Below are positions 28,501 to 37,307 of a stretch of DNA of 64,000 nucleotides, piece after piece. The notes under the pieces were generated by a model. The model made no database searches. It saw only the letters and a program-made list of their open reading frames with translations, and was not told the DNA's origin. This stretch comes from Bacillota bacterium (GTDB taxonomy: Bacteria; Bacillota; UBA4882; UBA8346): contig JAEYPR010000020.1 in the NCBI GenBank assembly GCA_023410535.1, positions 124,001 through 188,000 of the forward strand, given 5' to 3'. Position 1 is the stretch's first letter, and each line of letters begins with the position of its first letter. Both the position numbers and the translations under genes were made by a program.

Positions 28501-30239
28501 ATAACGCCCGGGTCAAACGGCTGTCCGCTTTGCCAACTTCCACGGATCAACAGATTGGCGGAAGCCGTTCCTTGCGGTTGAAACTTTTCAGCAGTGGAAA
28601 CCCGGCTCAGATCAAGATTCGTAACGTCTCCCGTTATTTCCCAAACCGCTGAATTGGAACTGATCAATATTTCCCCGCGCGCCACCAATAAACTATCCCA
28701 CGGTTCGCTTCGCAGTTCTTCGATGATCAATTTCGGGGTTCCGACAGTCCAACGTAGCTTAAGAGAGGTTTGCTTGGTGCTGACATTTTGAAATTGAATT
28801 CGGTCCGTTTCGAGATCTCCAGTGACTACGATTTGATTTTGGGCGCCACTGACGGTTCCCGAAAAATTCACTTTTCCCAATTGTAAATCAGGGCGTTGGA
28901 GATAATGCAAGTTAAGCGCCGGTGATTGCAGGTTGATATCCCTTCCAAAAACCTCCAACGCCAACCGTGGACGGAAGATATCGCCAAGTACACCTGTAAC
29001 ACCCACGGGAGCCTCTCCCCATTTTCCGGTAAGCTGTTCGACTTTTATATTATTATTGACAATTCGGATCCGGCCTGAAACCTGATCAATCCGTTGGTTT
29101 TGTCCGAATTCCACCTGAGAATCACGCACGCGCGCCGTCCCGTTGAACAGCGGGCGTTTCAAGGTTCCGGTGATCTTTATTTGAAGATCGCTAACACCAC
29201 GGACGTTTACTTTGGAATAACTGATCAATTGCTTGAACTCTTCAAATTTTACGCGTTTTGCTTGCACTGCGAGCTGAATCGCCATATCGGCAGTGTTTAA
29301 TTGGCCTTTTGCTTCAATTGACGATTCCTTAAAACGAAGCTTCGCATCATCAAGCTGCAAACGTTCGGGATTAATTCGGGCCTGTAACCGTTCAACCCAT
29401 AAGCCATTGCCGATTTTCGGCAAGTCTAGCCGACTGTCAGCCAGGGTAAATCGGCCATCCAGCAACGAAAGTTTTTTATCTTGGATGATAAAATTAAGGG
29501 CAAAGTCGGAACGGCCGGTTTTTACCCAATTGCGATATTGCTTTGGAAGAAATGGATTTATTTTTGAAACGGAAGCGTTTTGAACAATCAACGCCAAGCG
29601 ACCGGAATTCCGCGCGAGACGGAAATCGCCTTTTGCCTTCCAGCGCATTGCCTGATTGGCATCGGCATTCCCAGTCAATTGGTATTTGATCAACGGCTCG
29701 GAGCGAAAATCGATTATTCCCCGGACCGCTTCCAAACGATGTTTGCCGTAATTAAAATCCCGATAGTCGACGACTCCGTCCCGAATTTCAAACAAGCCGC
29801 TTAATTCGGTTTTTCGTTTCCGTTTCGGTAGATATTTTTGAATATTCAATGTACCGTCGGCAAATCGGATTATCCGAACGACCGGTCGCAGAATTACCAC
29901 CTTCCGGATGGCGACCTCGGGGTGATTCAGTTTGCCCGCAATCTGAAACGGATTGATATAGATTCGAATTTCCTTGGCCGATAACGGGATTTGGCCGGTT
30001 TTAATATCCTTCAACTCGAGATCGGTTCCACGAAAGCCACTCCACCCGAGCCAGCGAATATTGCCAACATTCACTTCCAATCCAAGCGGTTTTAGCGCTT
30101 TTTGCAATTGCGCCTTTACTTTCTCGGTAATCAATTTATCTTGCGTCAGATTAAACGAAACAGTCGACACAAAAACTCCTGTTACCGCTAACAGAATTAA
30201 AAAACCCAATATGGCTTTTTTGTTGGTCAAAAGTCTCAT
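25569..30239 (-). CDS. tamB: TamB/YtfN-family translocation and assembly protein
   Basis: About 1556 residues with an N-terminal signal anchor (about 8-27), AsmA-like repeats throughout, and a C-terminal DUF490/TamB domain (about 1190-1556) rich in beta structure. The end (YNLTPNLLAGGTYSVDEGTSFRLIYRFHF) finishes in an aromatic residue as usual. The start is taken at the ATG 30239. TamB spans the periplasm and helps with outer-membrane insertion or phospholipid transport. No TamA is present; BamA downstream may be the partner, as in many non-proteobacterial diderms. Confidence 0.9.
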   Translation of the reverse strand: MRLLTNKKAILGFLILLAVTGVFVSTVSFNLTQDKLITEKVKAQLQKALKPLGLEVNVGNIRWLGWSGFRGTDLELKDIKTGQIPLSAKEIRIYINPFQIAGKLNHPEVAIRKVVILRPVVRIIRFADGTLNIQKYLPKRKRKTELSGLFEIRDGVVDYRDFNYGKHRLEAVRGIIDFRSEPLIKYQLTGNADANQAMRWKAKGDFRLARNSGRLALIVQNASVSKINPFLPKQYRNWVKTGRSDFALNFIIQDKKLSLLDGRFTLADSRLDLPKIGNGLWVERLQARINPERLQLDDAKLRFKESSIEAKGQLNTADMAIQLAVQAKRVKFEEFKQLISYSKVNVRGVSDLQIKITGTLKRPLFNGTARVRDSQVEFGQNQRIDQVSGRIRIVNNNIKVEQLTGKWGEAPVGVTGVLGDIFRPRLALEVFGRDINLQSPALNLHYLQRPDLQLGKVNFSGTVSGAQNQIVVTGDLETDRIQFQNVSTKQTSLKLRWTVGTPKLIIEELRSEPWDSLLVARGEILISSNSAVWEITGDVTNLDLSRVSTAEKFQPQGTASANLLIRGSWQSGQPFDPGVILGVFQAKSLRWQGFLIDQTNGIFSWNHGAFSLDSIQGNIGNGQFYGHLIYDDSQLRADFSVADVQLRDLLRDEKKYPVDGYFNGILTFSGPVANPSGLISGQFRDLSWDSKVIGEIKGDLRYANKGLETTNLQVVTDSGDYKLQGRLAWENSPQLQLVLESDNIKLLRFWKMLPANSDFGIDGLGKARIGVAGLVSDPKFQGRIELVNPSYKNFQMERGVIDFTGDLRKLELEQFVLSDGDSQVEVTGQISSAAWDLHATSNAFDLELLGLEYNGKALKGNVKFAGNLVGDIQHPMFNGNVSGTNLNFGTFDYQNFDADIIWNLQGLEIKSAQLDNKDSSLKLYGRIENTKPIQLNLGIQVISCDLQELMQLGNLTSIAAVGKLSGMVNVTGTLERPLVRMIGELPSGSVNGIPVQGNFDVSYTQNKLNIEKVELRHGSGSLLANGVWERDRTLKLKTFLNNFPLQIINLFIKSDYKCDGIANSEVNLEWTGNRIAGDYQITIPSAAVNQKILGDLRLRGKFSNQGFEIDEGRLVNQGGLLDLRGYVPWPAELSNMLKLPVKTGDVQKGLNIEVGLKMFPADVINIGARNFTITKGTLSGELRLTGDIVKPAVFGNLGCNSVGFSSPSLSAAAQGLEGALTFKGDTAEINSLQGSYGTGRFSLGGSVNIAKGIFNPDLNITFNGSRIYYKSLYFDGYSTLNVGLTGSITKPVITGQINVNNCRMGILGIQGKKKNSDWNPTLDLSIKTGKNVRYRQYGLADVAVEGELHIKGPLQAPVINGAAKSKTGVLTVYGQTFKVNSGEASFDNAEGFTPLIDVESSLKTSNVEVFLTIKGQIGGNLFFNINSQPFLSQSELFALLNWSELNGERQFTFNGAVSGNISAVTDTLLGDVFYEIRRALKVDYFYLEQDYREKKFRINVGDYITDQLFLSYSRFVADEPEETWGLDYNLTPNLLAGGTYSVDEGTSFRLIYRFHF

Positions 30240-30323
30240 ATTCGTTGCCACCCTGGTAAGATTGGATTGGTATCATAAGTTTCTGAATCAGTAAATCGGA
30301 ATCCAAATAACCACCCTGAAATT

Positions 30324-31985
30324 TTACGGTAAAATGTCAATTGTAATTTGCGCTTCACCTAATATATAGTATTGGGTATTGGATTTTATTTGTTCGGTCT
30401 GCAAATCTTTCTCCTCATCATTGGCGTTACCGGGTTTGAGGTTTAACTGATATTCCAGGACAACTTGATGGTTGCCGGGGTTATCCAAATAATTCTCAAG
30501 CAATTTGGATAAAGAATTTACGTTTTTATACTCAATTTTAAATGATTCTTTCTTGGCAGACTCTCCTTCTTCGATATTGCTGTCTTTGATACCGCCGTGG
30601 GCGGTAAGAGAAAGTTTTCCGGAATCAATATTGTCGGGCAATTTAAGTTCAATGGGCACGGTGATATTTTCACCGCGATACGTGTGAAGCTGTGCTTTAA
30701 CAACAAAACGCTCGCCCGGTTTGAATCTTTTCTTATCAGTATCCAATTTAATGAGCCGAGCCGTTTTTTGTTGATTTTGAACCTCCACATCGACTTGAAC
30801 CGCCTTGATACCGACACTTCGAAATTCATTCAGCGTAATGATCTCTAATAAATTACGCAAATCTCCCAAGCAGGAAAGCGCGATGTCCTTGCCATAGTAC
30901 ATATTCTCGCGAATGATCGGTTCGGGAAGGGCTGTCGTTTCAATTTTTACTTTAACTTTGGCAGTGCCATATCCCACGCGGTCAATTGTCTGGTCAATCG
31001 CATCGGTTACGCCGGAACTGATTAACTCGCGACAGATTCGTTCATCCCGAACGACCTGGAAATTAATGGTCCGGGACAATTTACGCTCGACATCGGTCGC
31101 ATTCACGGTGACCGGGATCATTTCGGGCGATTCGCCTAAGTAACCCATGATGCCGGCTTGACGGTCCTGTGCCACCCGACCGATGGGTTGGAGCGGAATC
31201 CCGATTTTAAACGACATCACCGGACTTTTTACCGTATGGACAATATAAGCTTGCAACGCTAAATAATCCACATTCCCTTTATTGGAAAAAGAATGTCCGA
31301 AGGCCACGAAACGGCGTTTGTCGACAAACGTAACCGTACCGATGGCAGCGACTTGATAATCTCCGGTCACCAGCTGCACCGCAATCGCACTCCCCGCTTC
31401 CAACGGTTCCGCAGCCTCACGTCGTGCTCCGGCGGTTTTAGGCAGATAAACCGCTTTGAGACCTTGCCGCGCCAAGTTCTGGCTGAGTAAATCGTAAGCG
31501 CGCGAACCCATGCCGGACACCATCACCGGCGTCGCTACCGGAATATAATGAGAATCCTGATCCGTCTTTTGACCATAAAGGCCTTCCGGGATCAGTTTCA
31601 GCATTGCATCAATGGGAGTCACTAACGCCAAAAAAGCGTCGGCGTTTTCAAACCCATAACTAATAGCGCCAAGTAGGCGATTGCGAATATACACCGGACT
31701 GCCGCTCATCCCCGCCGCTAACCCGCCAACTTCTTCAATGCGCTTTCCGGTCATTTTGACCAATATTAATTTATCTTTACCAAAGTTATCTTCGACAACG
31801 GAGATTACTTTTACGTCGAATTTTTCTACTTTCGTTCCCGCAAAAACCGAATAACCGACTCCAGCCAAACCGGGCCGAACCTGATCAATCGGAAAAAATT
31901 TCAGTTCCGCAGCAATCACGGGAGTAAAAAAAATAAGCAATAACGCGATTCCCAGCAATGATGTGGCGTAACGGCGGATTGACAC
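30324..31985 (-). CDS. SpoIVB-type (S55) serine peptidase domain protein
   Basis: A 553-residue secreted protein (signal peptide about 1-26, GTG start). A GMSGSPVYI motif at 92-100 holds the likely nucleophilic serine, and FVAFGHSFS at 227-235 holds the likely catalytic H231. In SpoIVB the histidine comes before the serine, so here the order is reversed, as in S55-like proteins I recall from other diderms. There is no clear PDZ domain. The second half (about 290-553) is beta-rich and of unknown role. It heads the envelope cluster, 84 bases before tamB, so an envelope-quality role is as likely as a sporulation role. Confidence 0.78.
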   Translation of the reverse strand: MSIRRYATSLLGIALLLIFFTPVIAAELKFFPIDQVRPGLAGVGYSVFAGTKVEKFDVKVISVVEDNFGKDKLILVKMTGKRIEEVGGLAAGMSGSPVYIRNRLLGAISYGFENADAFLALVTPIDAMLKLIPEGLYGQKTDQDSHYIPVATPVMVSGMGSRAYDLLSQNLARQGLKAVYLPKTAGARREAAEPLEAGSAIAVQLVTGDYQVAAIGTVTFVDKRRFVAFGHSFSNKGNVDYLALQAYIVHTVKSPVMSFKIGIPLQPIGRVAQDRQAGIMGYLGESPEMIPVTVNATDVERKLSRTINFQVVRDERICRELISSGVTDAIDQTIDRVGYGTAKVKVKIETTALPEPIIRENMYYGKDIALSCLGDLRNLLEIITLNEFRSVGIKAVQVDVEVQNQQKTARLIKLDTDKKRFKPGERFVVKAQLHTYRGENITVPIELKLPDNIDSGKLSLTAHGGIKDSNIEEGESAKKESFKIEYKNVNSLSKLLENYLDNPGNHQVVLEYQLNLKPGNANDEEKDLQTEQIKSNTQYYILGEAQITIDILP

Positions 31986-32368
31986 GGAACCACTCCTTTA
32001 AAACGTACTAAACATTGTGATTATTATTCGGCCATAGCTCTCTAAATCCTGCAAAAACCGATGGCATCCTAAAAGGTAGTTAAAGTAAATTAACGAAACC
32101 CCGAACAAGAAAGTTGCATTGATCCGACATTATTATTAGGTTTTTCCCCTATTTACATTCATTGGATCGTCTTTGCCCTATACTTTAATGCCCAAAACAA
32201 ATTTTGCCAAAAAAGCACCGACCCTCAGCAGGAAAGATTGCATTTTGCACAGAATAATATTCTCTAGTTAAGTAAAACATTGACAAGCTCCAAAACGGTT
32301 AACGCGGTGCCTAATTTACACGGACACCAAATTTGGATATTAAACATAACACGGTTAGAGGTATGAAA
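31986..32368. other. Divergent intergenic region, no clear elements
   Basis: Lies between the S55 protein (minus) and the secretin (plus), so it should hold two promoters. A TTGACA at 32280-32285 has no good -10 partner at the normal distance. The stretch is AT-rich and I see no gene, strong hairpin or riboswitch. Confidence 0.45.
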
Positions 32369-34945
32369 ATGTCGAAAAGAACGCTGTTCAAATTGGGGAT
32401 AGTTTTTTTAGGATTGATCCTGCTCTCCCAAATCGTCTTGGGGGCATCGATCGGGTTGTATTTTAAAAACGCCGATATTAAAGATGTGTTTCGGGCGCTG
32501 GCGGATCAGGCGGGAGTTAATATAGTCGTTGATAACCAGATCAACGCCGTCGTTACAATCCATTTATCACGGTTGTCCTTTGCCGAAGCAATGGATGTCC
32601 TTTGTAAGAACAATGGGTTGGAATATACGAAGCAAAATCAGGTATATCATGTGTACAAGCCCCTTAAACTTCAGGTTAATTATACGAACAAACTGCTGTT
32701 GGTTGATGCGAAAGACGTTTCCTTAAAACAACTGTTTGCGGAGATTAACCGCAAAACGGGAAGCAATTATGTTTTAGCACCCGATTTGGATGAGTTAATC
32801 ACGATCTTTTTCCACCAAACTCCGTTAGACGATGGTATTAAGGTCATTTTGATGCAAGCCAACTGTCTGGAAGAAAAAGTCGGCAATGTGTCGCTCATCC
32901 GCAAAAAATCGACCGCCATGATGTCTTTTACAGTGCTTTGGGAAAACAACTTGTTAACCGTTGATGCCAAAAATATCCCCCTGCCGATTCTGCTCCGGTC
33001 CATCACTGAAAAAACCGGGGTTTCGATCGTTCCCGACCAAAATCTCAACCAAAATGTCGGCATCTTCTTTCAAAATTTACCGCTTGGCGATGGCCTCGCT
33101 TCGTTGTGCGACGCGAATAATCTGCAATTAACCAAAGATAATCTGGTTTGGCGGATCGCCAATCGCAACGGCAAATACAAAGTGCGATTTAAAGACAATC
33201 TGGTGAGCATTGATGCCGATGAAGCGGAAATTAACGGCGTTGTTAACGAAATCACGCGGCAGACCGGGATCAATATCATGGTGGCCAAGGAAATACGCGG
33301 CAACGTTACGGTTCACTTAAACAACGTTGCGATTGATCAGGCGTTAATGGCAATCGCCGACTCCCAAAATTGGACCCTTGAAAAACAGGCCAAATACTTT
33401 TACATTCGCCCCAATACCAATTCCAGCCAAAACATCCGGATCGTTTACAATCCCGAGAGTCAACGGTTTGATCTCGACATCCAGACCGCCCCTTTAACCG
33501 CGATTCTTTTCGAGATGGCCCGTAAAGCCGATATCAACATCGTGATTTTATCCCAAGTAAACTGGACGGTTAACAATGTCCGGTTGCGCAATCAAAGTCT
33601 CGATCAGACGCTGCAGTTTTTAATGAAAGGAACCATCTTTACGTATATGAAGTCCGATTCAACCTATCTCGTGGGCGACGGCCTAATTATCCGGCCCGAA
33701 AACCAGGACTTCGCCTATGTAAAGGTTTATCCCATTAAGTATCTAAAAGCCGACCAGTTGCTGAATACCTTGCCTCCGGTATTTCCGCGGCAAAACTTCA
33801 CCCAGATTCAAGAGAAAAATGCGCTGATCGTCTCCGCCCCACCGTCAGTCCACGATTTATTTGTCAAATACTTAGAACAAGTCGATGTGGAAACCATCGA
33901 AGACCGGACCGATATCATTAAGATTAATTACTTAAAAGCGGACGATGTGTTAAAGCTATTACCCCAATCCATCCCCAAAACCGATATCGTGGTGATCAAA
34001 GAGCAAAACGCCTTGGCGGTGACCGGTCCGCAAAATCTCTTATCGCAGGTCCGTCAATATGTGGAGAAGATCGACCAAGTCAATCCGATGATTGTTTTCG
34101 ATATTTTAGTTGTTCAAGTTTCCGGCGAAGATAATTTCTATTGGAGTACCGCGATAAGTTCCATGAAAGGCGATAACCTGTTAAGCCTTGATCCTACTAC
34201 GGGAACCATTGTGTATAATCCAGCGGGTGCCAATAAAAACATCTCCATCCTAACCAGCCTCATCAGTCAAGGAAAAGGGAAAATACTAGCGAATCCGACT
34301 ATTTCAACTTTAAATGGTTATCAAGCAAGTTTTAGCGTGACGACCAAACGAAACTATAAAATTAACACCTCGACCGAAACATCATCAAGCGGAAATACGA
34401 TTACCAATGAAACGGTTAAGACCTACGATTCGGGTCTGTCCTTTGCAATCGTCCCATGGGTTTCCGCCAATAACCAGATCACGATGGACATCAAACCGAA
34501 GTACAGCGAATTTGGGGCTCCTCCGCAAGGGTCGGATCTTCCAACCACCTTTGAACGTTCAACCGAAACAACCATCCGCGTGAATAATAAAGAGACGGTT
34601 ATTATCAGCGGTTTACGAAAAAGCAATTACAACCAACCAACCAGCAAAATCCCTTTGCTCGGAGATTTGCCTTTAATCGGCCATTTATTTAAAACAAACA
34701 CCAAGGAAGAAACCGAAGATGAGTTTGTAATTGTAATAACACCATACCTAGTCTATGACGACGCCAGTCGCGTCGAAGCCCAACAAAAGATCCTAGACCG
34801 TTATAGTCCGGAATTAAAAAAGGGATTCAACCAGTCAAACGCAACCAATCCAATTAATAACAATCCCAACGGCACGACCAACAACAGCGTTCCCGAGCAG
34901 ACTCCTCCGCCTGCTCCATCCCCAACTCCTGCACCGAAACTGTAA
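32369..34945 (+). CDS. Orphan secretin with five N-terminal STN-like repeats
   Basis: About 858 residues, starting at the ATG 32369 with GAGG seven bases upstream. After a signal peptide come five similar units of 70-75 residues (about 27-97, 108-179, 193-264, 277-346 and 366-437). Each has the secretin/TonB short N-terminal (STN) pattern of a beta start, a helix and I.V....V....L. Two NolW/N1-type domains follow (about 450-507 and 515-569), then the secretin core (about 573-785) with IPLLGDLPLIGHLF and a final VIVITPYLV. The tail is Pro/Asn rich. No type II, III or IV pilus genes are adjacent, so its export partner is unknown. Confidence 0.88.
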   Translation: MSKRTLFKLGIVFLGLILLSQIVLGASIGLYFKNADIKDVFRALADQAGVNIVVDNQINAVVTIHLSRLSFAEAMDVLCKNNGLEYTKQNQVYHVYKPLKLQVNYTNKLLLVDAKDVSLKQLFAEINRKTGSNYVLAPDLDELITIFFHQTPLDDGIKVILMQANCLEEKVGNVSLIRKKSTAMMSFTVLWENNLLTVDAKNIPLPILLRSITEKTGVSIVPDQNLNQNVGIFFQNLPLGDGLASLCDANNLQLTKDNLVWRIANRNGKYKVRFKDNLVSIDADEAEINGVVNEITRQTGINIMVAKEIRGNVTVHLNNVAIDQALMAIADSQNWTLEKQAKYFYIRPNTNSSQNIRIVYNPESQRFDLDIQTAPLTAILFEMARKADINIVILSQVNWTVNNVRLRNQSLDQTLQFLMKGTIFTYMKSDSTYLVGDGLIIRPENQDFAYVKVYPIKYLKADQLLNTLPPVFPRQNFTQIQEKNALIVSAPPSVHDLFVKYLEQVDVETIEDRTDIIKINYLKADDVLKLLPQSIPKTDIVVIKEQNALAVTGPQNLLSQVRQYVEKIDQVNPMIVFDILVVQVSGEDNFYWSTAISSMKGDNLLSLDPTTGTIVYNPAGANKNISILTSLISQGKGKILANPTISTLNGYQASFSVTTKRNYKINTSTETSSSGNTITNETVKTYDSGLSFAIVPWVSANNQITMDIKPKYSEFGAPPQGSDLPTTFERSTETTIRVNNKETVIISGLRKSNYNQPTSKIPLLGDLPLIGHLFKTNTKEETEDEFVIVITPYLVYDDASRVEAQQKILDRYSPELKKGFNQSNATNPINNNPNGTTNNSVPEQTPPPAPSPTPAPKL

Positions 34946-34972
34946 AAAAGAACCCTAACGGGTTCTTTTTTT
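34944..34972. terminator. Bidirectional terminator, secretin and hydrolase genes
   Basis: AAAAAGAACCC-TAAC-GGGTTCTTTTT sits between two convergent genes, with T-runs in both directions. It starts at the secretin stop codon and ends at that of the hydrolase. Confidence 0.88.
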
Positions 34973-35903
34973 ATTGGATAAAATCGCGGATCCATTGAAA
35001 TACCTGAAGCTTTTGGGGATTTGCGTCGACAGTCAGGTTATGGTGTCCATCGGGAAAAACAATGATCCGCTTATGCGAAGACGGCACTTGACAAAGGGAT
35101 TTAAAAAAACGGTAGGTCCCGACCGGATTGACCATCGCATCGTTCTCCGCTTGAATAATCAAGGTCGCTGTTTTCAAGCAACGACTGACCCGCCGAGCGG
35201 CGGCGGCCACTCGAACCAATTCAGCCACGCCGGTAGTGGGAACCGCTGTATACCAATGACCTTGCATCCATTCCGGTTCGGGGCCGGAGTAAAATACCGG
35301 GATCAACTTGCGGACCAACCGGAACCGGGAAAACGGGGCCAAACGATTGGCAATTTGAAAACAAGGCGCGCATAAAATTAATTTTTTAATTTGATCCGGA
35401 TATTCATTGGCTAATAATACCGCCAAACTCCCCCCCATGCTCTCTCCAATGACCGCTACCCCGTGCCCGAGCAGTCGAACGATCGCCAAACCAATTCGGG
35501 CCGAATGAAGCCAATCGGTCCAGGAAAATTGGGAAAATGAAGCACTGGAGGTTCCATGTCCGGCCAAACGGATTCCAATCACATTATGGCCCTGTTCGTA
35601 AAGATGGCTACCTAACTCCCGCATTTCATACGGACTGGACGTCCAGCCATGAATCAATAAAACGGCTTGGGCCGTTATCTTACCATGTTCAAAGCAGAAA
35701 GCGCGTCGCGCTTCCGGCGTTTCCAGCGCTTGACACTCCGGATGATAATATTCCCCCGCGGCAATCAATTGTGCTAGTTCCAGCCGAGACGCTGCTCCCG
35801 CCCGGACTGCCGTTTCAACTGCTTTATCTAGTTGTTCCCTGGTTGCCACGATTTCGGCATAACGCGCTTGCAGGTGGGAAGGGAACAATGTCCAATCGCT
35901 CAT
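34971..35903 (-). CDS. Alpha/beta-hydrolase (esterase/lipase-like)
   Basis: A 310-residue cytosolic enzyme. The oxyanion region LLIHGWTSSPYEM (82-94) is followed by the nucleophile elbow G-E-S155-M-G-G. The likely acid is the Asp in QAENDAMVNPVGTY and the likely base is a histidine in FPDGHHNLT near the C-terminus. This resembles carboxylesterase/monoacylglycerol-lipase types. A helical N-terminal extension of about 60 residues precedes the core. It has GGGGG upstream of the ATG and appears to be transcribed alone. The substrate is unknown. Confidence 0.87.
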   Translation of the reverse strand: MSDWTLFPSHLQARYAEIVATREQLDKAVETAVRAGAASRLELAQLIAAGEYYHPECQALETPEARRAFCFEHGKITAQAVLLIHGWTSSPYEMRELGSHLYEQGHNVIGIRLAGHGTSSASFSQFSWTDWLHSARIGLAIVRLLGHGVAVIGESMGGSLAVLLANEYPDQIKKLILCAPCFQIANRLAPFSRFRLVRKLIPVFYSGPEPEWMQGHWYTAVPTTGVAELVRVAAAARRVSRCLKTATLIIQAENDAMVNPVGTYRFFKSLCQVPSSHKRIIVFPDGHHNLTVDANPQKLQVFQWIRDFIQ

Positions 35904-36000
35904 GCTAATCCCCCTTCAATCATCCTCCACAAATTCATTGTATCACCTTTCCCCTGAAGAAAAAACATTTGCGGATTACCTAATACCTTTTGCAATATAA

Positions 36001-36025
36001 AAAATCGGAGGAAACCTCCGATTTT
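36001..36025 (-). terminator. Terminator of the SASP gene
   Basis: AAAATCGGAGG-AAA-CCTCCGATTTT, an 11-base stem with a three-base loop. It lies about 40 bases past the SASP stop and may work in both directions. Confidence 0.82.
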
Positions 36026-36067
36026 ACCAAGATAACAAACCATTCAGGAGCATCCAAGACCCGGTGG

Positions 36068-36277
36068 TTATTGGAGCGAGTCTTCTCGGGCCAACTCTTG
36101 CTCCCCTTTTTCTACCAGTTTCTTTACCATGTTACCACCGATTTTACCGGCTTCCCGCACGCTTAGCTCATCGCCGCCGGCGGCCAGATCGTCATCCAAC
36201 CCTAATTCTTTGGCTGTTTCCCATTTCAATTTTTCCTTCGCGTCGCCCTCGGGATTCGCTGGGGTTTTTTGGGGCAT
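36068..36277 (-). CDS. Alpha/beta-type small acid-soluble spore protein
   Basis: A 69-residue protein. The pattern WETAKELGL, then GKIGGNMVKKLVEKGEQELA, matches the two conserved helices of alpha/beta SASPs, which coat spore DNA and protect it from UV and heat. A GAGGAGG ribosome site precedes the ATG, and a strong terminator follows, so it is a single-gene unit of the type usually expressed in the forespore. The first 15 residues are more variable, as is usual. It is good evidence that the organism forms endospores. Confidence 0.87.
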   Translation of the reverse strand: MPQKTPANPEGDAKEKLKWETAKELGLDDDLAAGGDELSVREAGKIGGNMVKKLVEKGEQELAREDSLQ

Positions 36278-36390
36278 TTAATCCACCTCCTCATCGTATC
36301 GCGCCATTCCACAATCTGTGCAAAGAATACGATCTTTATTCGGGTTTAACCAATTCCTTTTCGGAAAGAATAGCAACAGGGGTGGTATTA

Positions 36391-37122
36391 ATGATTCAAT
36401 TACAACAACCAAAAGGCTTTCTCGATAATGAAGATAAGGAACTACTACAGTCGCCTTGTCCGCCAAAGTCCGATTTCACGCAGGAAGATCCGTGGCGGAT
36501 CTTGCGGATCCAGGGCGAAATGGTCGAAGGTTTCGACGCGCTATCCAAAATCGGGCCGGGAGTCGCCATCTTTGGTTCAGCCCGTTTTGCGGAAACTCAT
36601 CCTTATTATCAGGCAACCGTGGCCATTTCCGAAAAATTGGCTGCGGCCGGCCTGGCTGTGATCTCCGGCGGCGGGCCCGGTATTATGGAAGCGGCCAATT
36701 TGGGAGCATACCGCATTCAAGGCACTTCCGTAGGCTGCGGAATTCAACTGCCGCGGGAACCGATTCCCAACGCCTACCAGACGATCGCACTACGTTTTCG
36801 CTATTTCTTCATCCGCAAACTGATGTTTATTAAATACGCCGTCGCCTTTGTGATCATTCCCGGCGGATTTGGGACCATGGACGAATTGTTTGAAGCGTTG
36901 ACTTTAGTACAAACTGATAAAATCGACCATTTCCCGGTGATTCTGTACGGCTCCGATTATTGGAGCGGATTGGTCCAATGGATCCAGACCAAAATGCTTG
37001 ATTCCGGTTGCATCGACACTACCGACTTAAAGCTATTCCGCATTGTCGACGACCCGTTGGAGGCCGCTCAGATCATTATCGACAACAGTCGCGAACATGG
37101 TTTCCTAAATAAGCCATGTTAA
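36391..37122 (+). CDS. LOG-family protein (TIGR00730)
   Basis: A 243-residue Rossmann-fold protein with both family motifs: GGGPGIMEAAN at 93-103 and PGGFGTMDE at 157-165. LOG proteins are phosphoribohydrolases that act on nucleotide monophosphates, including cytokinin-type ones. The ATG at 36391 has AGGGGTGG upstream. The open frame continues upstream of this ATG but that part overlaps the SASP gene on the other strand and has unrelated composition, so it is left out. No partner genes are evident. Confidence 0.92.
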   Translation: MIQLQQPKGFLDNEDKELLQSPCPPKSDFTQEDPWRILRIQGEMVEGFDALSKIGPGVAIFGSARFAETHPYYQATVAISEKLAAAGLAVISGGGPGIMEAANLGAYRIQGTSVGCGIQLPREPIPNAYQTIALRFRYFFIRKLMFIKYAVAFVIIPGGFGTMDELFEALTLVQTDKIDHFPVILYGSDYWSGLVQWIQTKMLDSGCIDTTDLKLFRIVDDPLEAAQIIIDNSREHGFLNKPC

Positions 37123-37249
37123 AGTTCAAAGATTATCGTCGTCAAGTGAAGGGATTTTGGTATTTGCCCCGAATCTTTCACCGAAGAGTCTGTACGGGCA
37201 TGAAACATCACAACGTGTGGTAAGATTGCGCCGTAACGATACATAATAA

Positions 37250-37289
37250 CTTGTGCTTTGCATCCTGAAAAAAGGATTACGCGCACAAG
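37250..37289 (+). other. Hairpin in the leader of the DUF815 gene
   Basis: CTTGTGC (37250-37256) pairs with GCACAAG (37283-37289), with an inner ATCC/GGAT pair. It ends a few bases before the ribosome site of the DUF815 gene and could affect its translation. No known riboswitch family is recognised. Confidence 0.4.
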
Positions 37290-37307
37290 CTCCTAGGTGA
37301 TGCAACG

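Noticed and set aside
36064..36390. An upstream extension of the LOG-protein reading frame
   Set aside because: It overlaps the SASP gene on the other strand, has Pro/Arg-rich shadow composition, and the ATG at 36391 has a good ribosome site.
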